A stretch of DNA of 64,000 bases, taken from assembly GCF_028368855.1 (NCBI RefSeq), contig NZ_JAQNCY010000009.1, positions 62,001-126,000 on the forward strand, read 5' to 3'. A program made the translations under genes and the position numbers. Shown here piece after piece: positions 24,787 to 32,469 of the stretch. The stretch's first letter is position 1, and each line of letters opens with the position of its first letter. The stretch is from Leisingera sp. SS27 (GTDB lineage Bacteria; Pseudomonadota; Alphaproteobacteria; Rhodobacterales; Rhodobacteraceae). The notes under the pieces are model-generated. The model saw nothing but the letters and a program-made list of their open reading frames with translations. It made no database searches and was not told the origin of the DNA.

Positions 24787-25485
24787 CTATTTCAGCGCTG
24801 TCACGGTCAGCTTGCCCTTGATCCGCTCGGCGAGAAATTCGATGGCGTCGCCGGCCTTCAGCTGGTCCAGCATCGCGTCATCGGCGACCCGGAAAACCAT
24901 GGTCATTGCCGGCATGTCCAGGTCCACCAGTTCTTCGTGTATGATGGTGACCTTGCCGGACTTGGCGTCGACCTTTTTGACCGTGCCCGCGGTAAAGGTG
25001 CCGCCGCCGTCCGCCAGAACAGCGACCGGCCCGTGCATGCCGGATTCATAGTGGCCCGGAATCAGGCAAGCGAACTCGAAGGTGCCTTCGTTGGAGAAAG
25101 TCCAGACCACTTCGCCGCTGGCGCCCGGGTCCAGGCGCACCGAGTTCGGGTCGTCATGCTCCATCTCCATCTTTGCCATCATCGCCTTGTGATGGACATT
25201 GCGCTCAGCCGTATCCAGCACGAACTCATGCTCCAGCTCGCCAGCGTTGGTGATCACGAATTTGACCGTTTCGCCCCTGGCAAAGGAGAAACTGGACGGC
25301 TCGAACAGCATCTCGCCGTCGTCGGTTTCCTTCATGGTGACGGCGACTTCCCGGTCCGCATGGGCGGCTTCGCCGGGCTTGCCGACTTCCATCTCATCGT
25401 GATGGCCGCCGCCGTGAGTGCCGCCGGCAAAAGCCGGAGCAGCGAAAAGAGCGCCAGCAAGGGCTGCGGATAGTATCTTGTTCAT
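24787..25485 (-). CDS. cupredoxin-CusF fusion, periplasmic copper-binding protein
   Basis: 232 residues. A signal peptide (1-20, ends APAFAG) is followed by a His-rich linker (GGTHGGGHHDEME). Residues about 45-150 form a plastocyanin-like cupredoxin: EHEFVLD gives one His, and FEFACLIPGHYESGM gives the Cys, His and Met of a type 1 copper site. Residues about 160-232 form a CusF-like domain with VTIIHEELVDLDMPAMTMVF: His and two Met of the Cu(I) site are kept, but the Trp that caps Cu(I) in E. coli CusF is replaced by Met. The fusion probably binds copper in the periplasm and may pass it to the oxidase or the TolC-linked exporter. Confidence 0.9.
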   Translation of the reverse strand: MNKILSAALAGALFAAPAFAGGTHGGGHHDEMEVGKPGEAAHADREVAVTMKETDDGEMLFEPSSFSFARGETVKFVITNAGELEHEFVLDTAERNVHHKAMMAKMEMEHDDPNSVRLDPGASGEVVWTFSNEGTFEFACLIPGHYESGMHGPVAVLADGGGTFTAGTVKKVDAKSGKVTIIHEELVDLDMPAMTMVFRVADDAMLDQLKAGDAIEFLAERIKGKLTVTALK

Positions 25486-25523
25486 GTCTGTTTCCTCGTC
25501 AGATTTGATTGGATGCCAAAGGG

Positions 25524-26882
25524 TCAGCCCTTGGCGGATGGTTTCGGGGAAATACGGGTCTGTGCGTCTTCGGCGCGGGTAAAGTCCGGCAGTTCGCCGG
25601 TCCATTCATAGGCCTGGGTGCCGGGCGGGTTTTCGTACCAGCCGGGATCGCTGTAGTCGTTTGCATCAATGCCTTCGCGCACCTTCACGACCGAGAACAT
25701 GCCGCCCATTTCCAGCGGCCCGTAGGGCCCCCAGCCGGCCATCATCGGCACGGTGTTGTCGGGCAGCGGCATCGACATCTCGCCCATATCCGCCATGCCT
25801 GCGGTGCCCATCGGCATGTATTCGGGCTGCAGGTTACGGATCTGGCCCGTCAGCTTGCGCTTGTCGGTGCCGATGAAGGTCGGGACGTCGTGGCCCATCG
25901 CGTTCATCGTGTGGTGCGACTTGTGACAATGGATCGCCCAGTCGCCCGGATGCACCGCGTCAAACTCATAGGCGCGCATGGCGCCGACGGGGATGTCGAT
26001 CGACACCTCCGGCCAGCGGGCGCTTTCGGGCACCCAGCCGCCGTCGGTGCAGGTGACCTCGAAGTCGTAGCCATGCATGTGGATCGGGTGGTTGGTCATG
26101 GTCAGGTTGCCGGTCCTGACGCGCACCCGGTCGCCCTGATTGACCACCAGCGGGTCGATGTCGGGGAAGATCCGGCTGTTCCAGCACCACAGGTTGAAGT
26201 CCGTCATCTCCATCACCCGCGGCACATAGGAGCCCGGGTCGATGTCGAAGGCGTTAAGCATGATCAGGAAATCCCGGTCCACCCGCATGAAATCCGGGTC
26301 CTTGGGATGCACGATGAACATGCCCATCATCCCCATCGCCATCTGCACCATCTCATCCGCGTGCGGGTGGTACATGAAGGTGCCGGATTTGATCAGGTCG
26401 AACTCATAGACAAAAGTCTTGCCGGGCGGGATGCCCGGATGGCTGAGGCCGCCGACCCCGTCCATGCCCGAAGGCAGGATCATCCCGTGCCAGTGCACCG
26501 TGGTATGTTCGGGCAGCTTGTTGGTCACGAAAATCCGCACCCGGTCGCCCTCCACCGCCTCGATGGTGGGGCCGGTGGATTGGCCGTTATAGCCCCACAG
26601 ATGCGCGGTCATGCCCTCGGCCAGCTCGCGCTCGACCGGTTCCGCGACAAGGTGGAATTCCTTCACGCCGTTGTTCATCCGGAACGGCAGGGTCCAGCCG
26701 TTCAAGGTGACCACCGGGTTGTAGTCCGGCCCGGTCGCGGGGGTCAGCGGCGGCTGGGTGGCGGCGCTGTCCATGGTTGCGGCCTCAGGCAGGCCCATGT
26801 TGGCGGTCTTGCCCCAGGCCTGGCTGGACACCAGCGCAGCACCCGCGGCACCGGCCCCAAGCAGTTGACGTCTGTTCATCAT
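25524..26882 (-). CDS. Tat-exported multicopper oxidase (CopA/CueO/laccase type)
   Basis: 452 residues. A Tat signal (NRRQLLGAGAAGAAL) begins the protein. All four copper motifs are intact: TVHWHG, MYHPHADEM, HPIHMHG and HCHKSHH followed by Met as axial ligand. These give one type 1 site and the trinuclear oxygen-reducing cluster. Met-rich segments (MVQMAMGMMGMF and MPMGTAGMADMGEMSMP) resemble those that bind Cu(I) in CueO and PcoA. It would oxidise toxic Cu(I) or a phenolic substrate in the periplasm. I start at the first of two adjacent ATG codons, 9 nt after AAAGGA. It lies 14 nt after the TolC-type gene. Confidence 0.95.
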   Translation of the reverse strand: MMNRRQLLGAGAAGAALVSSQAWGKTANMGLPEAATMDSAATQPPLTPATGPDYNPVVTLNGWTLPFRMNNGVKEFHLVAEPVERELAEGMTAHLWGYNGQSTGPTIEAVEGDRVRIFVTNKLPEHTTVHWHGMILPSGMDGVGGLSHPGIPPGKTFVYEFDLIKSGTFMYHPHADEMVQMAMGMMGMFIVHPKDPDFMRVDRDFLIMLNAFDIDPGSYVPRVMEMTDFNLWCWNSRIFPDIDPLVVNQGDRVRVRTGNLTMTNHPIHMHGYDFEVTCTDGGWVPESARWPEVSIDIPVGAMRAYEFDAVHPGDWAIHCHKSHHTMNAMGHDVPTFIGTDKRKLTGQIRNLQPEYMPMGTAGMADMGEMSMPLPDNTVPMMAGWGPYGPLEMGGMFSVVKVREGIDANDYSDPGWYENPPGTQAYEWTGELPDFTRAEDAQTRISPKPSAKG

Positions 26883-26896
26883 GTTATGTGATCCTT

Positions 26897-28357
26897 TCAA
26901 TGGCCTGCGCCGTTGCCGGCGGCGATTTCAGCGCTGCCGCTCTGCGGGGCTGATCCTGCGCTGCCGCCGTAGATCGCGGCGCTGACATTTGCCTGGGCCA
27001 GCCAGAAATCGCGCTTGGCATTGGCCGCCTCCAGCGAACCCGCCAGCTTCTCGCGCACGTCGGTCAGCAATTCGAAGGTGCTGGTGATCATGCCGTTGTA
27101 ACTGAGCAGCCCTTCCTCCTCGATTGTCCTGCGCAGCGGCACCAGCACATCGCGGTAGTGGCGCGCGATCTCATAGGAGGAGTGATAGGCCAGCTCTGCG
27201 CTGCGGGCCTCAGACCGGACATTGACCGCCCGTTCCGCCAGAGCATTCGCCGCCTGCAAATATGCGAGCTCTGCCTTACGCATCCGGGCCTTGCCGGTGT
27301 CGAATACCGGAATGGCGAACTCCAGTTCCAGCTGGGGCAGGGTTTCCGTATGGGTTTCGCCATCCTCCCTCTCACGTTCCGCCTCGGCCCCGGCAATCAG
27401 CTCCAGATCAGTGACCAGCCGGGTCCGGTCCGTCAGGCCAAAGGCGCGGGCCTGTGCTTCCAGACCGAGCTTGGCGACTTTCAGATCGACACGGTTTGCC
27501 AGTGCCGCCTTTTCGATCGACGCAACCCGCGGCAGGGACTTCGGCAGGGGTGGCAGCGCATCGGGCACATAATAGCTGGCATCGCTGCCCCACAGGCCCA
27601 TCAGGTGTGTGAGTTCTTCCTTGGCCAGCTGCGCCTCCAGCCTGGCACGGGCGAGTTGGCCCGCTAGCTCCGCATTGAAGGCGAACTCCCGCGCCTGTCC
27701 CGCCTTGTTCAGCGCACCGGTCTTGCCAAGCTGGCTGGCCAGCTCGGCCCCGGCTGCAGCCGTCCCGCTGGCCTTGCGCAGATAGCTCAGCCGTTCAAAC
27801 GCGGCCACGGAATTGATCCAGGCAGTCCGGGTCTGGCCTGCCAGCGCCAATGTATCGTTCACTGCGTTCAGCTGCGCCTGCTGAAACCGCGCCTCAGCCA
27901 CCGCGATGCGCTGTTTGCGGGTCTTCACGTCCAGCAGGTTCACGGCAATGGTCGATTCCAGCGCCCGGTACAGGCCCAGTTCCGGCGCGCCGATCCCCAT
28001 CAGGCCGATTGAGACCACGGGGTTTTCCGGCGTCATCTGCTGCCAAACGTCTGCAGCCGAAAGGCCAACCGCAGCAAAAGACGCCTGCAGCCCCTTGTTG
28101 TTCAAAAGCGCCGCCTGCACAGCCGTATCCGCAGAGATTGTCTTGCCATGAACCAGTTGCCGCACTTCCTCGGCCAGCGCTTCGGTCTGGGCCTGTGTCT
28201 GCGCAAAGGCCGTGCGCTTGCCGATGGCGGCCGAGGTCTGGCTGGCGACCTCCTGAAACCCGGCTTGTGGGCTGGTGAATTTTTCCGGCACCGCCGCAGA
28301 ACAGGCGGCCAGAACCAAGGGCGACGCCAGAAGGACGTGCCAAGTTTTTGCTGACAT
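26897..28357 (-). CDS. TolC-family outer membrane efflux lipoprotein
   Basis: 486 residues. The signal ends in LVLAAC, so Cys19 is lipidated as in CusC/OprM-type channels. Two OEP repeats follow, each with long helices: about 75-270 (ALLNNKGLQASFAAVGLSAADVWQQMTPENPVVS) and about 285-460 (RVDLKVAKLGLEAQARAFGL, then TYPICAL coil-rich AELAYLQAANALAERAVNVR). The C-terminal tail is Gly/Ala/Ser-rich. It should form a trimeric outer-membrane duct for a tripartite exporter, but no RND pump or adaptor is present in the window. Its start overlaps the stop of the small lipoprotein (TGATG). Confidence 0.93.
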   Translation of the reverse strand: MSAKTWHVLLASPLVLAACSAAVPEKFTSPQAGFQEVASQTSAAIGKRTAFAQTQAQTEALAEEVRQLVHGKTISADTAVQAALLNNKGLQASFAAVGLSAADVWQQMTPENPVVSIGLMGIGAPELGLYRALESTIAVNLLDVKTRKQRIAVAEARFQQAQLNAVNDTLALAGQTRTAWINSVAAFERLSYLRKASGTAAAGAELASQLGKTGALNKAGQAREFAFNAELAGQLARARLEAQLAKEELTHLMGLWGSDASYYVPDALPPLPKSLPRVASIEKAALANRVDLKVAKLGLEAQARAFGLTDRTRLVTDLELIAGAEAEREREDGETHTETLPQLELEFAIPVFDTGKARMRKAELAYLQAANALAERAVNVRSEARSAELAYHSSYEIARHYRDVLVPLRRTIEEEGLLSYNGMITSTFELLTDVREKLAGSLEAANAKRDFWLAQANVSAAIYGGSAGSAPQSGSAEIAAGNGAGH

Positions 28358-28578
28358 CAGTTAGTCCCCTGCTGCTCGTTGACTTTACGCCAGGATGCGG
28401 GACCGCTTGGCTCGTGGCTTTCAAACCCCGAAAAGGGAGACCGGTAGTTCAAGCTGCGGTAGGGGCCAGTTGGTGCGGCAGCCTTCTGCAAGGCAGCAGC
28501 ATCGGGCAGCAACGCCGGTGAATTGGCGCACGCGCCCAGCAGCAGGGTGCCTGCCCCGGCCAGTAGAAGATATTTCAT
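28357..28578 (-). CDS. small lipoprotein
   Basis: 73 residues. Residues 1-17 (MKYLLLAGAGTLLLGAC) are a textbook lipoprotein signal with lipobox LGAC. The mature 56 residues are polar, with PYRSLNYRSPFSGFESHEPSGPASW, and have no recognised fold. The stop overlaps the ATG of the TolC-type gene, so the two are translationally coupled. By position it is a companion of the outer-membrane channel, possibly a small periplasmic partner. I do not recognise a family. Confidence 0.75.
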   Translation of the reverse strand: MKYLLLAGAGTLLLGACANSPALLPDAAALQKAAAPTGPYRSLNYRSPFSGFESHEPSGPASWRKVNEQQGTN

Positions 28579-28661
28579 GTGATTTTCCTGAGAATTATCC
28601 GCACGGCTCCTGCATCTGCGTGCAGGAGGGGGTTAGAGACCGCAGAAGCGGTTCAGAAATC

Positions 28662-29051
28662 TCAGGTTCTTGGAGGCCGCAAATGCGCGAGCTGTTCCCG
28701 GGACGGCAGCTGCGCATTTTCCTGCTTCCAGCGAATTGGCTGGGTTACAAAGAATTCTTCCGGCTGCAGAGACAGCACGGCGACCGCCATGCAGGCACCT
28801 GCGCAGCAATTCGCACTGTCAGGGTTCAGGGGTGCGTCCTGGCCATTCGCTATACCGGTCCGGGCAGCATCATGTGCCGCATCGGCCATTGCTGGACCAG
28901 TATGGCTGTCCCCGGAATGCAGGGCAGCGGCATTGCTGTGGTGACCTGCAATGGAATGCGCAGCGGATGGCAACGTAAAACCCAGCGCCAGGATCGCTGC
29001 ACACGCAACGGTCAGCCTGATGAGCCGGAAAATATCTGCCAGAAACGCCAT
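28662..29051 (-). CDS. His-rich secreted or membrane protein, first gene of the copper-type cluster
   Basis: 129 residues from the ATG at 29051, chosen because AGGAG lies 10 nt before it. Residues 10-30 (LIRLTVACAAILALGFTLPS) form a signal or anchor. The next 50 residues are rich in His and Ala (AHSIAGHHSNAAALHSGDSH), followed by CCAGACM, a cluster of Cys and Met. Both patterns suit metal binding. It resembles the short DUF2946-like proteins often found next to copper genes, but I cannot confirm that. It is the promoter-proximal gene of the minus-strand cluster, 83 nt before the small lipoprotein. Confidence 0.65.
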   Translation of the reverse strand: MAFLADIFRLIRLTVACAAILALGFTLPSAAHSIAGHHSNAAALHSGDSHTGPAMADAAHDAARTGIANGQDAPLNPDSANCCAGACMAVAVLSLQPEEFFVTQPIRWKQENAQLPSREQLAHLRPPRT

Positions 29052-29403
29052 GCCGGTATTTCTCCTGACGGGACTGGTCCGCGTCAAGACGGCAATCATG
29101 CATTGGGAGCACAAATTTGCGTAATTCAGACATGTTTTTCCTCAGATTTCCGGCTTGGCCGCAGGCCTTTGGACGGATCCTCCAACTCTCCAGCGCAGGA
29201 GGGTTGAGGCCGGGCGCAAGTGGTGATTCGTGTGCTGGGCTGGTCAGTTAGGCCGGTATCCGACATCTGCCGAACTGCCTGTTTCCACGTCGCTGAAATC
29301 TGGGGAATACTGCGCGGCGCAAGGAATGCGTCCGGCACCACATGGCGGTGAAATCGTACCGCGGGGCCTTGCTCTTTGGCACCGCGTTGCCTACCAGCCG
29401 GGC
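29052..29403. other. 350-bp divergent promoter region
   Basis: This gap separates the copper-type cluster (minus) from the metallophosphoesterase gene (plus). Frames crossing it have no ribosome site or recognisable product. On the minus strand TTGACG followed by a GGAC-CA-GTCC dyad lies about 20-40 bp before the first gene and could be the regulated promoter. No MerR-type regulator gene is nearby. Confidence 0.35.
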
Positions 29404-30216
29404 ATGCGTATTCTTTTCCTTGGCGATGTGATGGGCCGCGCGGGGCGCCGTGCCATCACCGAAACCCTGCCGCGGCTGCGTGACGAGTGGCGGCTCGATT
29501 TTGTTGTGGTGAACGGCGAAAATGCCTCCAACGGCATGGGGCTGAGCGGCGAGCATGCCAAGCTGCTGCTGGATGCAGGCGTCGATTGCCTGACGCTGGG
29601 GGACCACGCCTTCGATCAGAAGGACATGCTGCAGTTCATCGAGAAAGAACAGCGCATCATCCGGCCTCTGAACTTTGCCAAAGGCGCGCCTGGCCGTGGC
29701 TTCAGGCTGTTCACCGCGCCGGGCGGACGCAAGGTGCTGGTGGTTCAGGCGCTGGGGCAGGTATTCATGAAACGTGCCTTCGACGATCCTTTCGGTGCGG
29801 TGGAGGCAGTGCTGAAATCCCATCCGCGCGGCGGGCTGGCGCAGGCGGTCATCGTCGACATGCATTGCGAGGCCACATCTGAGAAGATGGCGATGGGCCA
29901 CTTCTGCAACGGCCGTGCCTCGCTGGTGGTGGGCACCCATACCCACGTGCCCACGGCAGATGCACAGATCCTGTCCGAGGGCACGGCCTATCTGACTGAC
30001 GCCGGCATGTGCGGCGACTACAATTCCGTCATTGGCATGGATAAGGCCGAGCCGATGCGCCGGTTCCTGACCGGCATGCCCAAGGTCCGCTTTACCCCGG
30101 CGAACGGCGAGGCGACGCTGTCCGGCGTGTTTGTCGAGACCGATGACCGCACCGGCGCGGCCAAGCAGATTCGCATGGTGCGCAACGGCGGACTGCTGCA
30201 GGAAGCCGCCCCCTAA
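29404..30216 (+). CDS. TIGR00282/YmdB-family metallophosphoesterase
   Basis: 270 residues. The metal-binding motifs are clear: MRILFLGDVMGRAGRR (Asp), VVNGENASNGMGL (Asn-Glu), LGDHAFDQ, DMHCEATSEKMAMG, VVGTHTHVPTAD and LTDAGMCGDYNSVIGM. YmdB-type enzymes hydrolyse 2',3'-cyclic nucleotides in Bacillus; the physiological substrate here is not known. It is cytoplasmic. I chose the ATG at 29404 because the conserved first strand starts there; the frame is open further upstream but not conserved. It is divergent from the copper-type cluster and followed by a 209-bp gap. Confidence 0.93.
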   Translation: MRILFLGDVMGRAGRRAITETLPRLRDEWRLDFVVVNGENASNGMGLSGEHAKLLLDAGVDCLTLGDHAFDQKDMLQFIEKEQRIIRPLNFAKGAPGRGFRLFTAPGGRKVLVVQALGQVFMKRAFDDPFGAVEAVLKSHPRGGLAQAVIVDMHCEATSEKMAMGHFCNGRASLVVGTHTHVPTADAQILSEGTAYLTDAGMCGDYNSVIGMDKAEPMRRFLTGMPKVRFTPANGEATLSGVFVETDDRTGAAKQIRMVRNGGLLQEAAP

Positions 30217-30425
30217 GCCGCACTTTGTGCCCTTGGCCCGGCTTGTTGACGGGAGGAATTGCTGCTGTGGCGGCCGTTTGCCGTAAAAAATCCCGAATGC
30301 AGGCGGTTAAGCGGCTGCAATTGCGGAAATTCTTGCTCAGGCTTCCGGTTTCGGGGAAACTGCGCGATGGCGGTGCGTCTGCGGGGCGCAGTCTGCCTTG
30401 AACAAAATGGGCAAAGTCACGGTAT

Positions 30426-32204
30426 ATGCAGTACTTCCAACTTGGTGACACCGGCAGCGCATTTCTGGCGCTGGCCATAGTCCTGGCGATGTTCGTGGCA
30501 TTCCTGCGCGAAACCTATCCGACTGAAGTTGTGGCGCTGACCGGCGTGGCGGCGATGCTGGCCACCGGCATTCTGCCCTATGGCGAGGCACTGCCGGTTC
30601 TGTCGAACCCGGCGCCCTGGACCATTGCCGCGATGTTCATCATCATGGGGGCGCTTGTGCGCACCGGGGCGCTGGATGCATTTACTCAGATCGCCAAGAA
30701 ACAGGCGGAGGTAAACCCCAAGCTGGCCGTGGCCCTGCTGATGGCGTTTGTCGTCACCGCCTCTGCCGTGGTGTCCAACACGCCGGTGGTTGTGGTGATG
30801 ATCCCGGTCTTCATCCAGATCGCCCGCACCCTCAATGTCTCCGCCTCCAAGATGCTGATACCGCTCAGCTATGCGGCGATCCTCGGCGGCACGCTGACGC
30901 TGATCGGGACTTCGACCAACCTGCTTGTGGATGGTGTGGCCCGCGCCCAGGGGCTGAAGCCTTTCACGATTTTCGAGGTCACGCCGCTGGGGCTGATCCT
31001 CGTTGCCTACGGTATGATCTACCTGCGCTTCATCGCGCCGCGCCTGCTGCCTGCGCGCGACAGCATGGCAGAGCTGCTGAGCGACAAATCGAAGATGAAA
31101 TTCTTCACCGAGGCGGTCATTCCGCCCGAAAGCAACCTCATCGGCCGCGAAGTCACCGGCGTGCAGCTGTTCAAGCGTCCCGGCGTGCGCCTCATTGACG
31201 TGATCCGCGGCGATGCCTCGCTGCGCCGCAACCTCAAGGGCGTGGAGCTGCAGGTCGGCGACCGGGTGGTGCTGCGGACCCGGATGACAGAGCTTCTGAG
31301 CCTGCAGTCCAACAAGGAGCTGAAGCGGGTCGATCAGGTCTCCGCCATCGAAACCCAAACCGTCGAAGTGCTAATCACCCCCGGCTGCCGCATGGTCGGC
31401 CGCAGCCTCGGCGCCCTGCGCCTGCGCCGCCGCTATGGTGTCTACACGCTGGCAGTGCACCGGCGGAACCAGAATATCGGCGTGCAGCTTGACGATCTGG
31501 TGGTACGGATCGGCGATACCCTGCTGCTGGAGGGCGCGCCCGCCGATATCCAGCGCTTGGCGGCTGACATGGACCTGGCCGATGTCTCGCAGCCGACCCA
31601 GCGCGCCTACCGCCGCAGCCACGCGCCGATTGCGGTCGTTGCGCTGCTTGGCATCGTGCTGCTGGCGGCCTTCGGGGTTGCACCGATCCTGATGCTGTCA
31701 CTGCTGATGGTCTCGCTGGTCTTTATCACACGCTGCATTGACGCGGATGAGGCGTTTTCCTTTGTTGACGGGCGGCTGCTGGCGCTGATCTTCTCAATGC
31801 TGGCCATCGGAGCGGCGCTGGAAAGCTCAGGCGCGGTGGCCCTGATCGTCAACGCCATCGCGCCAGGCTTGTCGATGCTGCCGCCGTTCCTGCTGGTCTG
31901 GGCGGTTTATCTGCTGACCTCGGTGCTGACGGAGCTGGTGTCCAACAACGCCGTTGCCGTGGTTGTCACCCCGATTGCTATCGGCCTCGCGCAGGCGATG
32001 GGCGTTGATCCGCGCCCCCTTGTGGTGGCGGTGATGGTCGCGGCCTCGGCGTCTTTTGCGACCCCGATCGGCTATCAGACCAACACGCTGGTCTATGGCC
32101 CCGGCGGCTATAAGTTTACCGATTTCTTGCGCGTCGGCATTCCGCTGAACCTGACCGTCGGCATGGTCGCCTCGCTGCTCATTCCGTTCTTCTGGCCGCT
32201 CTGA
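30426..32204 (+). CDS. SLC13-family permease with two TrkA-C domains
   Basis: 592 residues. The N-terminal half has about five spans with the DASS-like motifs VVSNTPVVVVMIPV and LTLIGTSTNLLVDG (SNT substrate/sodium motif). Two RCK/TrkA-C regulatory domains occupy about 210-295 and 305-385 in the loop. The second membrane half has ELVSNNAVAVVVTPIAIGLA and TPIGYQTNTLVYGPGGY, a repeat of the transport signature. The family imports dicarboxylates, sulfate or citrate with sodium; the substrate is unassigned. The neighbouring convergent gene at 32470 is a paralogue of the same length and layout. A short gap upstream holds the promoter. Confidence 0.92.
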   Translation: MQYFQLGDTGSAFLALAIVLAMFVAFLRETYPTEVVALTGVAAMLATGILPYGEALPVLSNPAPWTIAAMFIIMGALVRTGALDAFTQIAKKQAEVNPKLAVALLMAFVVTASAVVSNTPVVVVMIPVFIQIARTLNVSASKMLIPLSYAAILGGTLTLIGTSTNLLVDGVARAQGLKPFTIFEVTPLGLILVAYGMIYLRFIAPRLLPARDSMAELLSDKSKMKFFTEAVIPPESNLIGREVTGVQLFKRPGVRLIDVIRGDASLRRNLKGVELQVGDRVVLRTRMTELLSLQSNKELKRVDQVSAIETQTVEVLITPGCRMVGRSLGALRLRRRYGVYTLAVHRRNQNIGVQLDDLVVRIGDTLLLEGAPADIQRLAADMDLADVSQPTQRAYRRSHAPIAVVALLGIVLLAAFGVAPILMLSLLMVSLVFITRCIDADEAFSFVDGRLLALIFSMLAIGAALESSGAVALIVNAIAPGLSMLPPFLLVWAVYLLTSVLTELVSNNAVAVVVTPIAIGLAQAMGVDPRPLVVAVMVAASASFATPIGYQTNTLVYGPGGYKFTDFLRVGIPLNLTVGMVASLLIPFFWPL

Positions 32205-32223
32205 ACCTGCCCAAGCCAGCAAA

Positions 32224-32244
32224 AAGGCGGCGAAACTCCGCCTT
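32224..32244. terminator. hairpin between the SLC13 gene and the small ORF
   Basis: AAGGCGG (32224-32230) and CCGCCTT (32238-32244) form a 7-bp stem. The run of A on its left gives a U-tract only on the minus strand, so it should best stop transcripts arriving from the convergent 32470 gene. Confidence 0.6.
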
Positions 32245-32321
32245 CTGTGACCGCGGTTACATGAAACTGTTAAACTATTGCCCATATTGAGAGGAGCAGT
32301 CTCTTCATAAGGGCCAAACCC

Positions 32322-32447
32322 ATGAGTTTCAGAAAAGTGTTTTTGTTTGTCGTTCTCGCAGGCTCCACTGCGATTGCTCTGGTGTCGCAAGTCCAGACCA
32401 GCGGCGCCGCCCGTGCGGTGCCTCTTCAGCAGGAACAATCGCAATAA
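32322..32447 (+). CDS. 41-residue small membrane-anchored or exported protein
   Basis: A 42-codon frame with AAGGG 8 nt before the ATG. The peptide has a basic N-terminus (MSFRKV), one hydrophobic stretch (FLFVVLAGSTAIALVS) and a polar tail ending in QQEQSQ. It reads as a one-pass membrane or cleaved exported protein. It lies between two convergent SLC13 genes, on the opposite strand to the 32470 gene and 22 nt from its stop. No family is recognised. The preceding AT-rich 50 bp could hold its own promoter. Confidence 0.5.
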   Translation: MSFRKVFLFVVLAGSTAIALVSQVQTSGAARAVPLQQEQSQ

Positions 32448-32469
32448 CGAGGCCGAGCGCCGGCTGTTC

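Noticed and set aside
25509-26891. Plus-strand open frame of 460 codons
   Set aside because: It is antisense to the multicopper oxidase, whose four copper motifs and Tat signal are intact; the His-rich product is a by-product of reverse-frame GC codon use.
29126-29341. 71-codon minus-strand frame upstream of the copper-type cluster
   Set aside because: No ribosome site, no motif, and it overlaps the promoter region.
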